Source of the DNA: Ensifer sp. LC163
GTDB lineage: Bacteria > Pseudomonadota > Alphaproteobacteria > Rhizobiales > Rhizobiaceae
Length of the DNA: 64,000 nucleotides
Assembly (NCBI RefSeq): GCF_001695855.1
Contig: NZ_MBSS01000001.1
Location: 496,001-560,000, forward strand
Direction of reading: 5' to 3'
Shown: positions 32,870 through 42,180 of the stretch, piece after piece
Numbering within the stretch: the first letter of the stretch is position 1
Layout of the letters: each line of letters begins with the position of its first letter
The notes under the pieces: model-generated
Seen by the model: only the letters and a program-made list of their open reading frames with translations
Told to the model about the DNA's origin: nothing
Databases searched by the model: none
Program-made: the position numbers and the translations under genes

Positions 32870-33760
32870 ATGAAGGCGCTGCATTTCCTGCCCTATCTCA
32901 GGGCTTTCGAAGCCGTCGCCCGGATCGGATCGGTCCGCCAGGCGGCCGACGAGCTGGGCCTCAGCCCGGGTGCGGTATCGCTGCAGCTGCGCCGGCTTTC
33001 GGAGACGACGGGGCTGACGCTTCTGGAGAAATCGGGGCGCAATATCCGTCTGACCGCGGCCGGGCGCGACTTCGCCCAGACCGTTTCCCATGCCATCGGC
33101 AATCTTGCCGTCGCGGTCGAGAACGGTGCCGAACGGAAGCTCGAAAACCACCGGAAGAAGCTGACGGTCGCGCTGCCACCGGCGCTGGCGATCGCCTGGA
33201 TGGCCGGCCTCCTGGTGCAGTTTGCCGATACGCGCGGCGTCACCGATCTCGCCATGCGCAGTTGCATCCGCGCAGGCGACGTCCTGTGGGACGATGTCGA
33301 TCTTGCTATCGTCTACGACAATCCGCCCTTTGACGGACTTTGGTGGCAGGTGGTCAGCGACGTGAAGCTCAGGACCATATGTTCGCCGCTCTTGTTCCCG
33401 CGACTGGAAGGGTCACACCGCGACAGGAAACTGCGCGACGTCACATTGCTGCATGAAGATGACGGCCGGGAATGGACACGCTGGTCGGCCGCCTCGCGTA
33501 TCTCGCTCGAAGGCAGCCGCAGCGTCCGGGTGCCCTCGGTCGCCGTCGCCGTGGCATCGGCCCTGCAGGGACAGGGGATCGCACTCGTCTCGGATGTGCT
33601 GACCCGCTCCTACCTGCAGGAAGGCCGGCTGATCCAGCCGTTCCCGACGGCGATACCGGCATCTGCGGGATACTATCTCCTCTGCCCGACGGAAAAGGCC
33701 GAGGAACCGCTGATCCAGGCGCTTGCCCATCAGATCGCCGCACATCTGCGCGGCGACTGA
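32870..33760 (+). CDS. LysR-family transcriptional regulator (GcvA-like)
   Basis: 296 aa, start after GGAGG. N-terminal helix-turn-helix LPYLRAFEAVARIGSVRQAA with LGLSPGAVSLQLRRL. The effector domain has the GcvA-like features ALPPALAIAWMAGLL and ASALQGQGIALVSDVL. Divergent from the amidohydrolase operon and separated from it by a perfect LysR box, so the likely activator of that operon. Confidence 0.9.
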   Translation: MKALHFLPYLRAFEAVARIGSVRQAADELGLSPGAVSLQLRRLSETTGLTLLEKSGRNIRLTAAGRDFAQTVSHAIGNLAVAVENGAERKLENHRKKLTVALPPALAIAWMAGLLVQFADTRGVTDLAMRSCIRAGDVLWDDVDLAIVYDNPPFDGLWWQVVSDVKLRTICSPLLFPRLEGSHRDRKLRDVTLLHEDDGREWTRWSAASRISLEGSRSVRVPSVAVAVASALQGQGIALVSDVLTRSYLQEGRLIQPFPTAIPASAGYYLLCPTEKAEEPLIQALAHQIAAHLRGD

Positions 33761-33779
33761 AAGAGCCTCTGCCAGACGA

Positions 33780-35471
33780 TCAATAGCGCCCCTTGAGCAG
33801 CGTCTTCAGCCTTGCAGTATCATCCGTCGTCACGCCGGGCGGATCGACCACCTGCATCCATGCATCGATATAGTGTTCCGGCGCATAGACATGGCCGTAG
33901 CCGATCGGCGTCGTCGTGCCCATCGCCATGTCGGCCAGAAGCTGGAACATCGTCACAACGGGGAACCATGCAAGGTCGGGCGAGACATCGTGACCGCGCG
34001 GCGCCTTCATCCAGTCCGGCTCGCGGTAGAAGGAATGCGGATCGAAGAAGGTGATGGGGTCGCTGGCATATTGCAGGTAGACGATCCGCACCCCGCCCCA
34101 CTGGGCGCCGGGAATGTCGAGCGCATTCTCCTGGCTGGTGAAGCGGATGACAGAGCCGTCGCGATAGCGCGGCAGCCATTCCGGCGAGCCCGGATTGCGG
34201 CCGGCCGTGACCGAAAGCCAGGTCTTCGTGGGGAATGGCGAGCCGACCCAGAGCGCACCCTGGAAGGGATCGCTGATGATATCGAACGGGTCGACCGATC
34301 CTTGCGAATTCATCGAGCCGAGGCTGAGGCCGTAGAGGTAGAGCCGCGGCCGCTTGTCCTTGGGCAGCGTCGTCCAGTAGCCGTAAACCTCGTCGAACAG
34401 CGCATTGGCGGTCTCGGCGCCATATTCCGGCTCGACCAGCAGGGAGAGCCAGCTGGTCAGGTAGGAATACTGCACCGCGACGCTGGCGACGTCGCCTTTC
34501 AACAGATACTCGGCCGAATCGAGCCCCGGCGGATCGATCCAGCCGGTGCCGGTGGGCACGACGATCAGTAGCGACGAACGCTCGAAACCGCCGACGCGCT
34601 TCAGTTCCTCGAGCGCGAGCTTCGCCCGCTCCTTGGCCGTCTCGGCCGAATTGAGCCCGGCATAGACCCGCAGCGGCTCCTGCGCTTGCCCACTGAAGAA
34701 CGCGCCGATATCGGCCGCCGTCGGGCCTGTCGCGATGAACTGGCGACCCTGGCGCCCCAGCTGGTCCCACTGCATCAGCGAGGCGGCGCTGCCTGTCTTG
34801 ACCGGGTCGCTCGGCGGCGCAATGTCGGCGTCGATGAAGGCGTCGAGCTTCTGGAAGGAGCTGTCGGCCGCATGCAGCGCGAAGCGGAAGATCACCCCGT
34901 CGACCGCCGACCAGAACAGCGCGATCGCCGCCAGCGCACCGACGGCCTTGGCGAGCGGTCGCGTCAGCACATATTCGAGCCGCTTCGAGGCGAACCGGAA
35001 CGTCAGGCGAAACAACCGCGCCAGAAGCACGATGGCGACGAAGACCAGGACGGCGATGAGGCCAAGCTTCAGCGGCTCGGCGCTCTCGACCGGGTCAAGG
35101 CCCATGAGGCTCCGCACCGTGTTCTGCCACGCGGCCGCCCGCCAGAGAAAGGCGAGCGCAACGACAATGCAGCCGAGGGCCGCCGCAAGCTTGAGGAACA
35201 GGCCGGTCCTTGGGCGCACATCGGGCAATTCGAGAAACGACCAGAGCCAGCGAAGGAACACGCCGATGGCGTATCCGGCAGCAAGCGAAAGTCCTGATAT
35301 GACCGCCTGGATGACATAGGGGCGCGGGATCAGGCTCGGCGTCAGCGATGCGGCGAAGAACAGTACCCCGACGATGAGGCCCGTCGTCGAAAATGACGCC
35401 CAAAGCACGGACACGAACTGTGGAACGGGCCACTTCGCCCTGCGCAGACCCGTCTCTTGAAGGTGATCCAC
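33780..35471 (-). CDS. Membrane alpha/beta-hydrolase family protein (Abhydrolase_9)
   Basis: 563 aa. About five membrane helices occupy residues 20-200 (for example LIVGVLFFAASLTPSLIP, VISGLSLAAGYAIGVFLRWL). A C-terminal hydrolase domain follows with nucleophile motif YGLSLGSMNS near residue 365. This matches the Abhydrolase_9 N- and C-domain pair, inner-membrane proteins with no known substrate. Ends 20 bases from the convergent LysR stop. Confidence 0.85.
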   Translation of the reverse strand: MDHLQETGLRRAKWPVPQFVSVLWASFSTTGLIVGVLFFAASLTPSLIPRPYVIQAVISGLSLAAGYAIGVFLRWLWSFLELPDVRPRTGLFLKLAAALGCIVVALAFLWRAAAWQNTVRSLMGLDPVESAEPLKLGLIAVLVFVAIVLLARLFRLTFRFASKRLEYVLTRPLAKAVGALAAIALFWSAVDGVIFRFALHAADSSFQKLDAFIDADIAPPSDPVKTGSAASLMQWDQLGRQGRQFIATGPTAADIGAFFSGQAQEPLRVYAGLNSAETAKERAKLALEELKRVGGFERSSLLIVVPTGTGWIDPPGLDSAEYLLKGDVASVAVQYSYLTSWLSLLVEPEYGAETANALFDEVYGYWTTLPKDKRPRLYLYGLSLGSMNSQGSVDPFDIISDPFQGALWVGSPFPTKTWLSVTAGRNPGSPEWLPRYRDGSVIRFTSQENALDIPGAQWGGVRIVYLQYASDPITFFDPHSFYREPDWMKAPRGHDVSPDLAWFPVVTMFQLLADMAMGTTTPIGYGHVYAPEHYIDAWMQVVDPPGVTTDDTARLKTLLKGRY

Positions 35472-35611
35472 CGGCAGGCTCCTTGTTCACTGTCTTTCGT
35501 CGGGCGCGCCCTCTTCAATTGGAGCGTGTCCCGCTTGATAGCCGCCCGGCACGCCGGCGGCAAACTGGCATTGGCCGTGCCGCTGCCCCCGTTGCAAGTG
35601 GGGTGTGCTGA

Positions 35612-36244
35612 TCAACTCTTCTGGAAAGCCAGATGAACGCCCAGCCCGACGAGCACACCCCCGCCGACCCGTTGCATGGCGCGCTGCGCCATGCTCGAAC
35701 GCTTGAGCCGGGCGATCAGCACGCCCACCAGGATGACGCAGGCAATATCGGCCGAAGAAAACATCAGGTTGACGATCGTGCCGAGGATGACGAACTGCAG
35801 CCAGACCGGAAACGCCGCAGATGCATCGATGAACTGCGGCAGGAAGGCCACGAAAAAGATCGCCGTCTTGGGGTTCAGCACTTCGACGGTGATGCTCTCG
35901 AAGAAGGCGCGGTGGCCGGATTTCGCCTCGATCCCGGGCAAGTCGCCCGCCCCTTGCGCCTTGGCGCGAAACAGCGAAATCCCGAGCCAGACGAGGTAGG
36001 CCGCACCGGCAAACTTGACGATCATGTAGAGCACCGGCACCGCGTGAAACAGCACGGAGAGCCCGGCAGCAGCCGCAAAAACATGCACATAACCGCCGAG
36101 GTGGATGCCGAGCGTCGCCATCAATCCGGACCAGCGGCCGCGCGCCATCGTCTGCGCCGCCGCATAGAGCATCGCAGGGCCGGGGATGTAGGCGAAGATC
36201 ACCGTGGTCGCGAGGAAAGCCAAAAGCAGTTCCATAGACGGCAT
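35612..36244 (-). CDS. LysE-family amino-acid exporter
   Basis: 210 aa; start after TGGGAGC, with a second ATG three codons on. Six hydrophobic segments and the family motifs FAYIPGPAMLYAAAQTMARG, GIHLGGYVHVFAAAAGLS, VKFAGAAYLVWLG and VEVLNPKTAIFFVAFLP. RhtB/LysE translocators export amino acids or derivatives from the cytoplasm. The substrate is not predictable. The long frame upstream of 36244 is not supported. Confidence 0.9.
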   Translation of the reverse strand: MPSMELLLAFLATTVIFAYIPGPAMLYAAAQTMARGRWSGLMATLGIHLGGYVHVFAAAAGLSVLFHAVPVLYMIVKFAGAAYLVWLGISLFRAKAQGAGDLPGIEAKSGHRAFFESITVEVLNPKTAIFFVAFLPQFIDASAAFPVWLQFVILGTIVNLMFSSADIACVILVGVLIARLKRSSMAQRAMQRVGGGVLVGLGVHLAFQKS

Positions 36245-36411
36245 CGATGTGCTCCCAATGGGTCGGATAGTGCGGAACAGCTGGCAATAGACAATGCCTG
36301 CGCCCGCTTGGCAAGGCGAGATCGCTCCCTGCCCGCACGCGGGCATTGCAGGGGCCGACCTGCTGCGGCTCACGCCGCCTTAAACCTCCCGGCTCGTCGG
36401 CGGATCGTCTC

Positions 36412-36870
36412 TCAGATCCGCCGCTCCTTGATCGTGTTCATGACGAAGCTCGTCTCGATCGAGGCCACACATTTGAGCCGGGCGATCTTCTCCTTGATGA
36501 AACGCTCGTATTGTTCGAGCCCGGCACTCATCACCTTCAGCACGTAATCGCGCGAGCCGGTGACGAGGTGACATTCGAGCACTTCGTCCCAGCCGCGGAT
36601 CGCCTGCTCGAACATGACGATCTCGTCCTCGTGCTGGCGGCTAAGCCGGACGGTCGCGATCGCCGTCATCGTCCAGCCCTCCACCGCCGGGTCGATCAGC
36701 GCGGTGTAGCCGCGGATGACACCGGTTTCCTCCAGCCGCCGCAGCCGCCGCAGGCAGGGCGAAGCCGACAGCCCGACGCGCTCGGCGAGCTCGTTGTTGG
36801 TGATGCGCGCGTCGGCCAGCAATTCCTTCAGAATTCGGCGGTCTGTTTCGTCGGCAATTTTCTGCGTCAT
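36412..36870 (-). CDS. Lrp/AsnC family regulator of the adjacent PLP lyase
   Basis: 152 aa. Helix-turn-helix DETDRRILKELLADARITNN, ELAERVGLSASPCLRRLRRL; the RAM domain follows from about residue 65. It diverges from the gamma-family PLP enzyme gene, an arrangement typical of MdeR/methionine gamma-lyase pairs. An inverted repeat with a TATAAT hexamer lies between them. Confidence 0.9.
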   Translation of the reverse strand: MTQKIADETDRRILKELLADARITNNELAERVGLSASPCLRRLRRLEETGVIRGYTALIDPAVEGWTMTAIATVRLSRQHEDEIVMFEQAIRGWDEVLECHLVTGSRDYVLKVMSAGLEQYERFIKEKIARLKCVASIETSFVMNTIKERRI

Positions 36871-36941
36871 ATTTTCATGATCCCGGCAATTCTTTGCGCA
36901 ACTCAAGGGCATGTGATCGCAAATAGCAAGGATCGGTCCAA

Positions 36942-36970
36942 GCGTCTGATATAATTTGCCTGTCAGACGC
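36942..36970. promoter_or_regulatory. GCGTCTGA-N13-TCAGACGC operator enclosing TATAAT
   Basis: Perfect 8-bp arms flank a 13-base spacer that starts with TATAAT (36950-36955), a consensus -10. It lies 27 bp before the PLP-lyase start and 72 bp from the Lrp start. A regulator bound to both arms would straddle the -10 of the lyase promoter. Confidence 0.65.
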
Positions 36971-36996
36971 ACCCGTTTCGCTTCAGGAGAAATGCC

Positions 36997-38280
36997 ATGA
37001 CCGCGCCGCACCCCTCCAAGACCCATATCGGAAACCACAAGCTGCATCCCGAAACCCTGATGCTGAACTATGGCTACGACCCAGAACTGTCGGAAGGGGC
37101 CGTCAAGCCGCCGGTATTCCTGACCTCCACCTTCGTCTTTCGCTCGGCCGAGGAAGGCCGTGACTTCTTCGATTTCGTTTCCGGCCGCCGCGAGCCGCCG
37201 GCGGGCGTGGGCGCCGGCCTTGTCTATTCGCGCTTCAACCACCCCAACAGCGAGATCGTCGAGGATCGCCTCGCCGTCTATGAGCGCACGGAAAGCTGCG
37301 CGCTGTTTTCCTCCGGCATGTCGGCGATCGCGACGACGCTGCTCGCCTTCGTGAAGCCCGGCGACGCGGTGCTGCATAGCCAGCCGCTCTATGGCGGCAC
37401 GGAGACGCTGCTGGCGAAAACCTTCCTCAATCTCGGCGTCTCGGCCGTTGGCTTTGCCGATGGCGTCAACGAGGCCGCGGTGACCGCCGCTGCCGAAGCG
37501 GCGATGGCGAAGGGCCGCGTCTCGGTGATCCTCATCGAAACGCCGGCCAATCCGACCAACAGCCTCGTCGACGTCGCCATGATCCGCCGCGTCGCCGACG
37601 CGATCGGTGCCAGGCAGGGGCATACGCCGGTGATCGCCTGCGACAACACCCTGCTCGGCCCGGTCTTCCAGCGGCCGATCGAGCACGGCGCCGATATCTC
37701 GCTCTATTCTCTGACCAAATATGTCGGCGGCCACTCCGACCTGATCGCCGGCGCCGTACTCGGCTCGAAGGCGGTGATGAAGCAGTTGAAGGCGCTGCGC
37801 GGCGCGATCGGCACGCAGCTTGATCCGCATTCCTGCTGGATGCTCGGCCGCTCGCTTGAGACGCTTTCGGTGCGCATGCAAAAGGCCAATGACAATGCCC
37901 GCATCGTCGCCGAATTCCTGCGCGATCACCCGAAGGTCGAGCGCATCCACTACCTGCCGTTCCACGACGAAGCCTCGCCCGTCGGCCGCACCTTCGCCGC
38001 ACAATGCACCGGCGCGGGCTCGACCTTCTCGTTCGACATCACCGGCGGCCAGGAGGCGGCCTTCCGCTTCCTGAACGCGCTGCAGATCTTCAAGCTCGCC
38101 GTCAGCCTTGGCGGCACGGAATCGCTGGCAAGCCACCCGGCGGCGATGACCCATTCGGGGGTGCCGATCGACGTGCGCCGCCGCATCGGCGTTCTCGACA
38201 CGACGATCCGGCTTTCGATCGGCATCGAACACCCGGACGATCTGGTCGCCGACCTCACCAACGCGCTGACGCTGGCCTGA
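36997..38280 (+). CDS. Cystathionine gamma-synthase/methionine gamma-lyase family PLP enzyme
   Basis: 427 aa, start after CAGGAGAAA. PLP fold type I gamma family: [62 protein letters not shown], and the Schiff-base Lys in [12 protein letters not shown] (about residue 230). Long relative to E. coli MetB, with an insert at [14 protein letters not shown]. Under an Lrp regulator a degradative methionine or homocysteine lyase is more likely than biosynthesis. Confidence 0.88.
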   Translation: MTAPHPSKTHIGNHKLHPETLMLNYGYDPELSEGAVKPPVFLTSTFVFRSAEEGRDFFDFVSGRREPPAGVGAGLVYSRFNHPNSEIVEDRLAVYERTESCALFSSGMSAIATTLLAFVKPGDAVLHSQPLYGGTETLLAKTFLNLGVSAVGFADGVNEAAVTAAAEAAMAKGRVSVILIETPANPTNSLVDVAMIRRVADAIGARQGHTPVIACDNTLLGPVFQRPIEHGADISLYSLTKYVGGHSDLIAGAVLGSKAVMKQLKALRGAIGTQLDPHSCWMLGRSLETLSVRMQKANDNARIVAEFLRDHPKVERIHYLPFHDEASPVGRTFAAQCTGAGSTFSFDITGGQEAAFRFLNALQIFKLAVSLGGTESLASHPAAMTHSGVPIDVRRRIGVLDTTIRLSIGIEHPDDLVADLTNALTLA

Positions 38281-38322
38281 TTTCGAGGAACCGGCCGCCG
38301 ATCCCTTCGGCGGCCGGCCTCT

Positions 38323-38673
38323 TCAATGGGACAGGATATTGATCACATTGCCGAACGGGTCGCGCAGATAGAAACGCCGGACGCCCCAGGGCTCGTCGGT
38401 GATGTCATAGACGATCGTCACGCCCTTTGCCCGGGCTTGGGCATAGACCACATCGGCATCGTCCACCTCGATCGAAAGCACCGGCACCGGCGTGTCGGAC
38501 CCGCCCTGGCTCGCCACGCTAACCTGCGGCATCGCCGCCTGCCCCTCCGCCGCAAACGTCAGGATCCAGCCGTGATCCATCACCACCTGGAGCCCGAGCA
38601 GGTCGGCGTAAAAGGCGTGCGCGGCACGCGGATCTGGAGCGAATAGATTGGACACGATGCGTCTGACGGCCAT
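38323..38673 (-). CDS. Glyoxalase/bleomycin-resistance (VOC) family protein
   Basis: 116 aa, one VOC module: IVSNLFAPDPRAAHAFYADL, LLGLQVVMDHGWILTF, then WGVRRFYLRDPFGNVINIL with a possible metal Asp/Glu region. Members are dioxygenases, isomerases or drug-binding proteins. Convergent with the PLP lyase gene, 42 bp apart. Confidence 0.85.
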   Translation of the reverse strand: MAVRRIVSNLFAPDPRAAHAFYADLLGLQVVMDHGWILTFAAEGQAAMPQVSVASQGGSDTPVPVLSIEVDDADVVYAQARAKGVTIVYDITDEPWGVRRFYLRDPFGNVINILSH

Positions 38674-38741
38674 GTCGTCCTCCCGGGTTTCGTGGGGTGC
38701 AATCTGTATCGTGGCACCGATTTTGCCAAGAGCATCCGAGA

Positions 38742-39323
38742 TCAGCGGGCCGCCACCGCCACGCGAACCAGCGTCGCAGCCGCCTTGCCCGCGCTCTCCA
38801 TGTAGCTTGCATCCCGGTGCAGAAGGACGACCGCAAAACTTCCGTCGAGCAGCAACAGCATCTGGCGCGCCAGTTCGCCTGCATCATCGATGCCTGCCTC
38901 GGAGAATACCTGCGTCAACCAGGCTTCGAATTTCTTCTTGTGGGCAGCACCGATGCGGATTGCCGGATGGCCAGGCATGTTGGCAAGCTCGGCGGAGGTG
39001 CGCAGGAAACCGCACCCCTTCCACTTGGGATGCCGGGCGGCGCGGGCGAGATTGACGAAGATCGTCTCGACCTTCGCGGCAAGATCGCCGTCTGTCGCAT
39101 CGAACCATTGGCGGAAGAGCGACAGGTTCGGCTGGTCGCGGCCCTCGAGATAGGCGGCAATCAACTCGTCCTTGCTTTCGAAGTGATAGTAGAGCGTGCG
39201 CTTTGTCACCTCAGCAGCTTCCGCCACCGCATCGACGCTGACGGCGCGAATGCCCTCGGCATAGAAGAGTTTCGAGGCGGCATCGATGATGCATTCCCGG
39301 GTGGTGCGCTCTGGTTTCGCCAT
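38742..39323 (-). CDS. TetR family transcriptional regulator
   Basis: 193 aa. Helix-turn-helix SKLFYAEGIRAVSVDAVAEA, AEVTKRTLYYHFESKDELIA (residues about 17-56). The C-terminal domain carries the CGFLRTSAELANMPGHPA pattern of TetR_C relatives. Divergent from the crotonase gene; the region between holds GTATA-N12-TATAC (39330-39351) around ACTAGT as a candidate operator. Confidence 0.9.
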   Translation of the reverse strand: MAKPERTTRECIIDAASKLFYAEGIRAVSVDAVAEAAEVTKRTLYYHFESKDELIAAYLEGRDQPNLSLFRQWFDATDGDLAAKVETIFVNLARAARHPKWKGCGFLRTSAELANMPGHPAIRIGAAHKKKFEAWLTQVFSEAGIDDAGELARQMLLLLDGSFAVVLLHRDASYMESAGKAAATLVRVAVAAR

Positions 39324-39418
39324 CTCTATGTATACCGACTAGTGAATATACCTTGGATCTTCCCTCACCTAACCTCCCCCCGTCAATACCTCGCTCGAAG
39401 CGACAAAGGGAGACCACG

Positions 39419-40222
39419 ATGTCCGACACCGTATTGCTGCAGATTTCCGATGGGATCGCGCTTCTGACGCTGAACCGGCCGGCCAGGCTCAATGCGCTCA
39501 ACTACGAACTGATCGATTGGTTCTTAAGCCTGCTCGACATGCTCGAGGTGAACGACAATGTCGGCACCGTGATCATCACCGGAGCCGGCGAACGCGCCTT
39601 TTCCGCCGGCGGCGACATCCACGAGTTTTCCGGGAGCGTTGCCAAGGGCGCAAACACCGCCGTACGTGATTTCGTCCGCCGCGGCCAGCGCCTGACCGCA
39701 AGGCTGGAGGCGTTTCCCAAGCCCGTCATCGCCGCCGTCAATGGCCTGGCCTATGGCGGCGGCTGCGAAATCACCGAGGCCGCGCACCTTGCCGTCGCCA
39801 GCGAGCACGCCCGCTTTGCCAAGCCCGAAATCAAGCTGGGCATGCCGCCGACCTTTGGCGGCACGCAGCGCCTGCCCCGGCTCGCCGGTCGCAAACGCGC
39901 GCTGGAACTTCTTTTGACCGGCGACGACTTTTCGGCCGACCACGCGCTTGAACTGGGATTGGTCAACACCGTCGTTGCCCATGAAGAACTCATGCCCGCC
40001 GCCCGCGGGCTTGCCAAACGCATCCTGCGCCACTCGCCGCTTGTCGTCCAAACCATCATCACCGCGGTCACCCGCGGCCTCAACATGTCGATATCAGAGG
40101 GGCTTCTGGTGGAAAGCGAACAATTCGCCCGCATGGTGGCGACCCCGGACCTAGCCGAAGCGCTGGCGGCCTGGACAGACCGAAATGGGGCAAGGAGCAA
40201 GGCCAACGCAGTGGCTGTTTGA
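39419..40222 (+). CDS. Enoyl-CoA hydratase/isomerase (crotonase) family protein
   Basis: 267 aa, start after AAAGGGAG. Crotonase oxyanion segments AFSAGGDIHEF and GLAYGGGCEITEA, and acidic residues in GCEI and KPEIKLGMPPTFGGTQRL matching the two hydratase glutamates. Predicted cytoplasmic hydration of enoyl-CoA esters. Probably controlled by the divergent TetR protein. The ArsR operator region starts 14 bp after its stop. Confidence 0.9.
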   Translation: MSDTVLLQISDGIALLTLNRPARLNALNYELIDWFLSLLDMLEVNDNVGTVIITGAGERAFSAGGDIHEFSGSVAKGANTAVRDFVRRGQRLTARLEAFPKPVIAAVNGLAYGGGCEITEAAHLAVASEHARFAKPEIKLGMPPTFGGTQRLPRLAGRKRALELLLTGDDFSADHALELGLVNTVVAHEELMPAARGLAKRILRHSPLVVQTIITAVTRGLNMSISEGLLVESEQFARMVATPDLAEALAAWTDRNGARSKANAVAV

Positions 40223-40235
40223 ACAGCCGATACAT

Positions 40236-40295
40236 TCAACCAAACGGTTGACAATAACGGTGGTATCGGCGATATTCAACGACATGGTTGAATAT
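40236..40295. promoter_or_regulatory. Two ATTCAAC-N6-GTTGA operators in front of arsR-type gene
   Basis: Site 1 is TCAACC-AAAC-GGTTGA (40236-40251). Site 2 is ATATTCAAC-GACATG-GTTGAATAT (40272-40295, perfect 9-bp arms) and abuts the ATG at 40296. Both share ATTCAAC-N6-GTTGA, with centres 40 bp apart, consistent with cooperative autorepression by the ArsR protein. Confidence 0.75.
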
Positions 40296-40670
40296 ATGAA
40301 CGATCGGCTCGACGCCGTATTCCATGCGCTCTCCGACCCGACACGGCGGGCGATGCTTCAGGATCTGTCGGCGGGCGAACGGCTGGTGGGCGAGCTTGCG
40401 GCGCCCTTCTCCATCTCGCTTGCCGCCGCGTCGAAACACATCAAGGTGCTCGAAGGCGCCGGCCTCGTGCGGCGCGAGGTGCGCGGCCGGGCGCATGTCT
40501 GCCGGCTCGACGCCGAACCGATGCATGCCGGAATGGAATGGATGCGCCACTACGAAGCCTTCTGGCGCCAGCGCATCGACGTGCTGGAGGCGCTGCTTCT
40601 GGCCGAAGACGCCGCCAACGGCGAAAAGACTGAGACCACGAAGCGGCCAGAAACGGAGAGGAAGCGATGA
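40296..40670 (+). CDS. ArsR-family transcriptional repressor
   Basis: 124 aa from the ATG directly after operator site 2; an ATG four codons earlier lies inside the operator. Winged helix: DAVFHALSDPTRRAMLQDLS, then FSISLAAASKHIKVLEGAGL and VRREVRGRAHVCRL. It lacks the CxC metal motif, as usual for ArsR proteins paired with SRPBCC genes. The stop overlaps the next ATG. Confidence 0.9.
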   Translation: MNDRLDAVFHALSDPTRRAMLQDLSAGERLVGELAAPFSISLAAASKHIKVLEGAGLVRREVRGRAHVCRLDAEPMHAGMEWMRHYEAFWRQRIDVLEALLLAEDAANGEKTETTKRPETERKR

Positions 40671-41227
40671 CATCGCAAGTCGGCACTGACGACGGATATG
40701 CCCGGATCGTCGCGCCGGACGCGGCGCGCATCGAGCGGCTTTTGCCGGGACCGATCGAGCGCATCTGGGCCTATCTGACGCAGGAGGACAAGCGCCGCCG
40801 ATGGATGGCCTCAGGAACCATCGGCGCTACGGCCGAAACGGCGGTCGAACATATCTTCCGCCATGAGGAACTCGGCACGGATTGCGGCCAACCGCCAGCC
40901 AAATATGCGGCCCTGGTCGGCGAAAGCCGCATCCATGGCCGCATCATAGCCTGTGAACCGCCGCACCTGCTGGCCTATACCTGGGGTGAAGGCACGCCGA
41001 CGCCGTCGCAGGTGCGGTTCGATCTGGAAACCAAGGGCGCCAAGGTGCTGCTGGTGGTCACCCATTCGCGCATCGCGACACAGGAGATGATGGCAAGCGT
41101 CGCAGCCGGCTGGCACACCCATCTCGACATTCTCGCCGACGTGCTTTCCGGCCGCGCATCGCATGGTTTCTGGAACAAGCATACCCGGCTCGAGCAGGAA
41201 TATGCGCGGCAGATCGCTGCGCGCTAA
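40667..41227 (+). CDS. SRPBCC (AHSA1-type) protein paired with ArsR
   Basis: 186 aa. AHSA1-like pattern RIERLLPGPIERIWAYLTQE, KRRRWMASGTIG, then HGRIIACEPPHLLAYTWGEG and GWHTHLDILADVLSG. Overlaps the ArsR stop by four bases, a widespread two-gene unit in which the ligand-binding protein is de-repressed by its partner. Ligand unknown. Confidence 0.88.
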   Translation: MTSQVGTDDGYARIVAPDAARIERLLPGPIERIWAYLTQEDKRRRWMASGTIGATAETAVEHIFRHEELGTDCGQPPAKYAALVGESRIHGRIIACEPPHLLAYTWGEGTPTPSQVRFDLETKGAKVLLVVTHSRIATQEMMASVAAGWHTHLDILADVLSGRASHGFWNKHTRLEQEYARQIAAR

Positions 41228-41248
41228 CGTTCTTTAAGTCATTAAAAG

Positions 41249-41300
41249 TGCTGCATGATTTTCTCCCTGGATCAGCGCCGATCCAAGGCCTCATGCCGCA
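41249..41300. repeat. Degenerate RIME-like half element
   Basis: GTGCTGCATGATTTTCTCC..GGATC-AGCGCC-GATCC..GGCCTCATGC corresponds to the second hairpin of the RIME-like elements with changed bases in both stem arms. The first hairpin is absent. Confidence 0.5.
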
Positions 41301-41336
41301 TGCCCATTCACCCCGACAGGATCAAGGGAGGCTGTA

Positions 41337-42134
41337 ATGTTGCTTCGTGAAAAGAGTGCGATTGTCTATGGCGGCAGCGGCGCGATCGGCGGTGCTGCGG
41401 CGCGTGCCTTTGCCCGCGAAGGCGCGAGCGTCTTCCTGGTCGGGCGGACGGCCGAAACCTTGAACCACACGGCCGAGACAATTCGGGCGCAGGGCGGGAA
41501 GGCGGAGTTCGACGTCGTCGATGTCCTGGATCAGGCTGCCGTCGAGCGGCATGCGCAATCGGTCGTCGAGCGAACCGGCCGGATCGACGACGTCCTGACC
41601 GCCGTCGGCTTTGCCCATATTCAGGGGCCACCGCTTTCGGAGCTGACGCTGGAACAGTTCGAGCGCCCGATCGTAGCCTATACCCGCGCCAACTTCATCA
41701 CTGCCAAGGCAGCCGCGGCGCATATGCAGAGAAACGGCAGCGGCGTCATCCTGACGCTTTCGACGCCGGGCTCGCGCATGTCCGGTTCGGGTTTCCTTGG
41801 CTATGGCACCACCTGTGGCGCCATCGAGACCTTCTCGCGCATTCTCGCAGGCGAACTCGGCAGCCATGGCATTCGCGTCATCTGCCTGCGTCCGGACGCC
41901 ATTCCCGAGGCGCTGGCGGTTTCGCACGCACGCGCCGTCTTTCAAGGCTTTGCGGACCGCTTCGATACGACCGTTGAGGAGATGCTCGACGGGCGGGCGA
42001 AGACCGGCACGTTGCTTGGGCGCTTCCCGAGGCTCGACGAGATCGCCGACTATGCCGCCTTCGTCGCCTCGGACCGAGCTGGCGCCATGACAGGGGCGAT
42101 TGCCAATCTGACCTGCGGTTCGCTGGTCGACTGA
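41337..42134 (+). CDS. SDR-family oxidoreductase-like protein lacking the catalytic lysine
   Basis: 265 aa, ATG after GGGAGGC. Rossmann motif VYGGSGAIGGAAARAF at residues about 10-25 and the usual SDR layout up to the C-terminal AGAMTGAIANLTCG. At the active site, where SDRs carry YxxxK, this protein reads GYGTTCGAIE, so Tyr is kept but Lys is replaced by Cys. It may be inactive, a binder, or an atypical enzyme. No clear operon partner. Confidence 0.8.
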   Translation: MLLREKSAIVYGGSGAIGGAAARAFAREGASVFLVGRTAETLNHTAETIRAQGGKAEFDVVDVLDQAAVERHAQSVVERTGRIDDVLTAVGFAHIQGPPLSELTLEQFERPIVAYTRANFITAKAAAAHMQRNGSGVILTLSTPGSRMSGSGFLGYGTTCGAIETFSRILAGELGSHGIRVICLRPDAIPEALAVSHARAVFQGFADRFDTTVEEMLDGRAKTGTLLGRFPRLDEIADYAAFVASDRAGAMTGAIANLTCGSLVD

Positions 42135-42180
42135 TGGAGACAGCCGGCGGATCTCAAAAAGGTCCGCCGGCGCGCGGTCT

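Noticed and set aside
36871-38232. Extension of the Lrp gene into a 606-codon frame
   Set aside because: Only the part below 36870 encodes an Lrp protein; the rest is antisense to the PLP lyase.
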